This document shows positions 6,648 to 6,728 of a stretch of 6,728 bases of DNA, piece by piece. The notes under the pieces are model-generated. The model had not been told where the DNA came from and did no database searches. It was given only the letters and a program-made list of their open reading frames with translations. Numbering within the stretch: the first letter of the stretch is position 1; each line of letters starts with the position of its first letter. Origin of the DNA: Clostridium sp. CAG:413 (GTDB lineage Bacteria > Bacillota > Clostridia > Oscillospirales > Acutalibacteraceae); NCBI GenBank assembly GCA_000431775.1, contig FR888185.1, positions 1 through 6,728 on the forward strand, read 5' to 3'. Made by a program: the position numbers and the translations under genes.

Positions 6648-6672
6648 AAAAAAGGAACCGCTGACGCGATTC
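6648..6672 (-). terminator. Intrinsic terminator, leftward, near right edge
   Basis: On the minus strand GAATCGC (6672-6666) pairs with GCGGTTC (6661-6655) around the 4-nt loop GTCA, a 7-bp stem with one T:G wobble. One C then six T residues (6653-6648) follow. This is a textbook rho-independent terminator for transcription entering from the right, so a leftward gene probably ends at or just beyond the right border. It also separates that gene from opp. Confidence 0.65.
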
Positions 6673-6684
6673 AAAGTTCAAAGA
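6671..6684. repeat. Tandem 7-bp direct repeat
   Basis: TTCAAAG occurs twice in tandem, overlapping the base of the leftward terminator stem. It is short and may be chance. Confidence 0.3.
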
Positions 6685-6694
6685 TGAGTGATAT

Positions 6695-6712
6695 ATTTTG
6701 CGTGTGCAAAAT
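6695..6712. promoter_or_regulatory. Palindrome ATTTTGC-GTGT-GCAAAAT
   Basis: Perfect 7-bp arms with a 4-bp centre lie in AT-rich sequence close to the right border. It shares the half-site GYGCAAAA with the palindromes at 6104-6118 and 6211-6222, in the same orientation. A regulator-binding site is an inference. No promoter elements could be placed around it with confidence. Confidence 0.35.
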
Positions 6713-6728
6713 GTGAAATAACCGCTCC

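Noticed and set aside
6544..6726. A 60-codon minus-strand frame open from the right border to a TAG
   Set aside because: It reads straight through the strong terminator at 6648-6672, shows no domain, and looks like non-coding sequence. It could only be real if a gene continues beyond the window, which I cannot see.

Overview
The window holds one complete oligopeptide ABC transporter operon on the minus strand, read right to left as oppB, oppC, oppD, oppF, oppA. It includes a recognisable promoter upstream of oppB and a probable terminator after oppA. The Shine-Dalgarno sites are strong and purine-rich, the solute-binding protein is a lipoprotein with a Gram-positive style lipobox, and coding GC is moderate beside AT-rich spacers. 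Together these suggest a Bacillota member of class Clostridia. An Oscillospirales/Ruminococcaceae-type gut anaerobe is my best guess, but that is inference from style, not from a marker gene.

Layout: 1-109 is the downstream flank with the operon terminator. 110-1957 is oppA (peptide-binding lipoprotein). 1958-2035 is a 78-nt spacer with a hairpin. 2036-3025 is oppF and 3018-4022 is oppD (the two ATPases, overlapping by 8 nt). 4041-5099 is oppC and 5114-6043 is oppB (the two permeases). 6044-6728 has no convincing protein gene. It contains the opp promoter (TTGAAT, 17 nt, TATAAT) with a 14-bp palindrome inside its spacer, a rightward extended -10 followed closely by a small intrinsic terminator, about 300 nt of hairpin-rich sequence, and a leftward intrinsic terminator near the right edge that probably ends a gene outside the window.

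How the parts work together: OppA, anchored on the outer face of the membrane, captures peptides and delivers them to the OppB/OppC channel. OppD and OppF hydrolyse ATP on the inner face to drive uptake. Gene spacings of 14, 18 and -8 nt indicate one transcription unit with coupled translation from B to F. The larger hairpin-bearing gap before oppA is where expression of the binding protein could be set separately.

The coding part is an ordinary, intact opp operon, and I found no new protein system. The less explained material is the upstream non-coding region, where palindromes sharing the half-site GYGCAAAA recur and a structured stretch has no assigned function.
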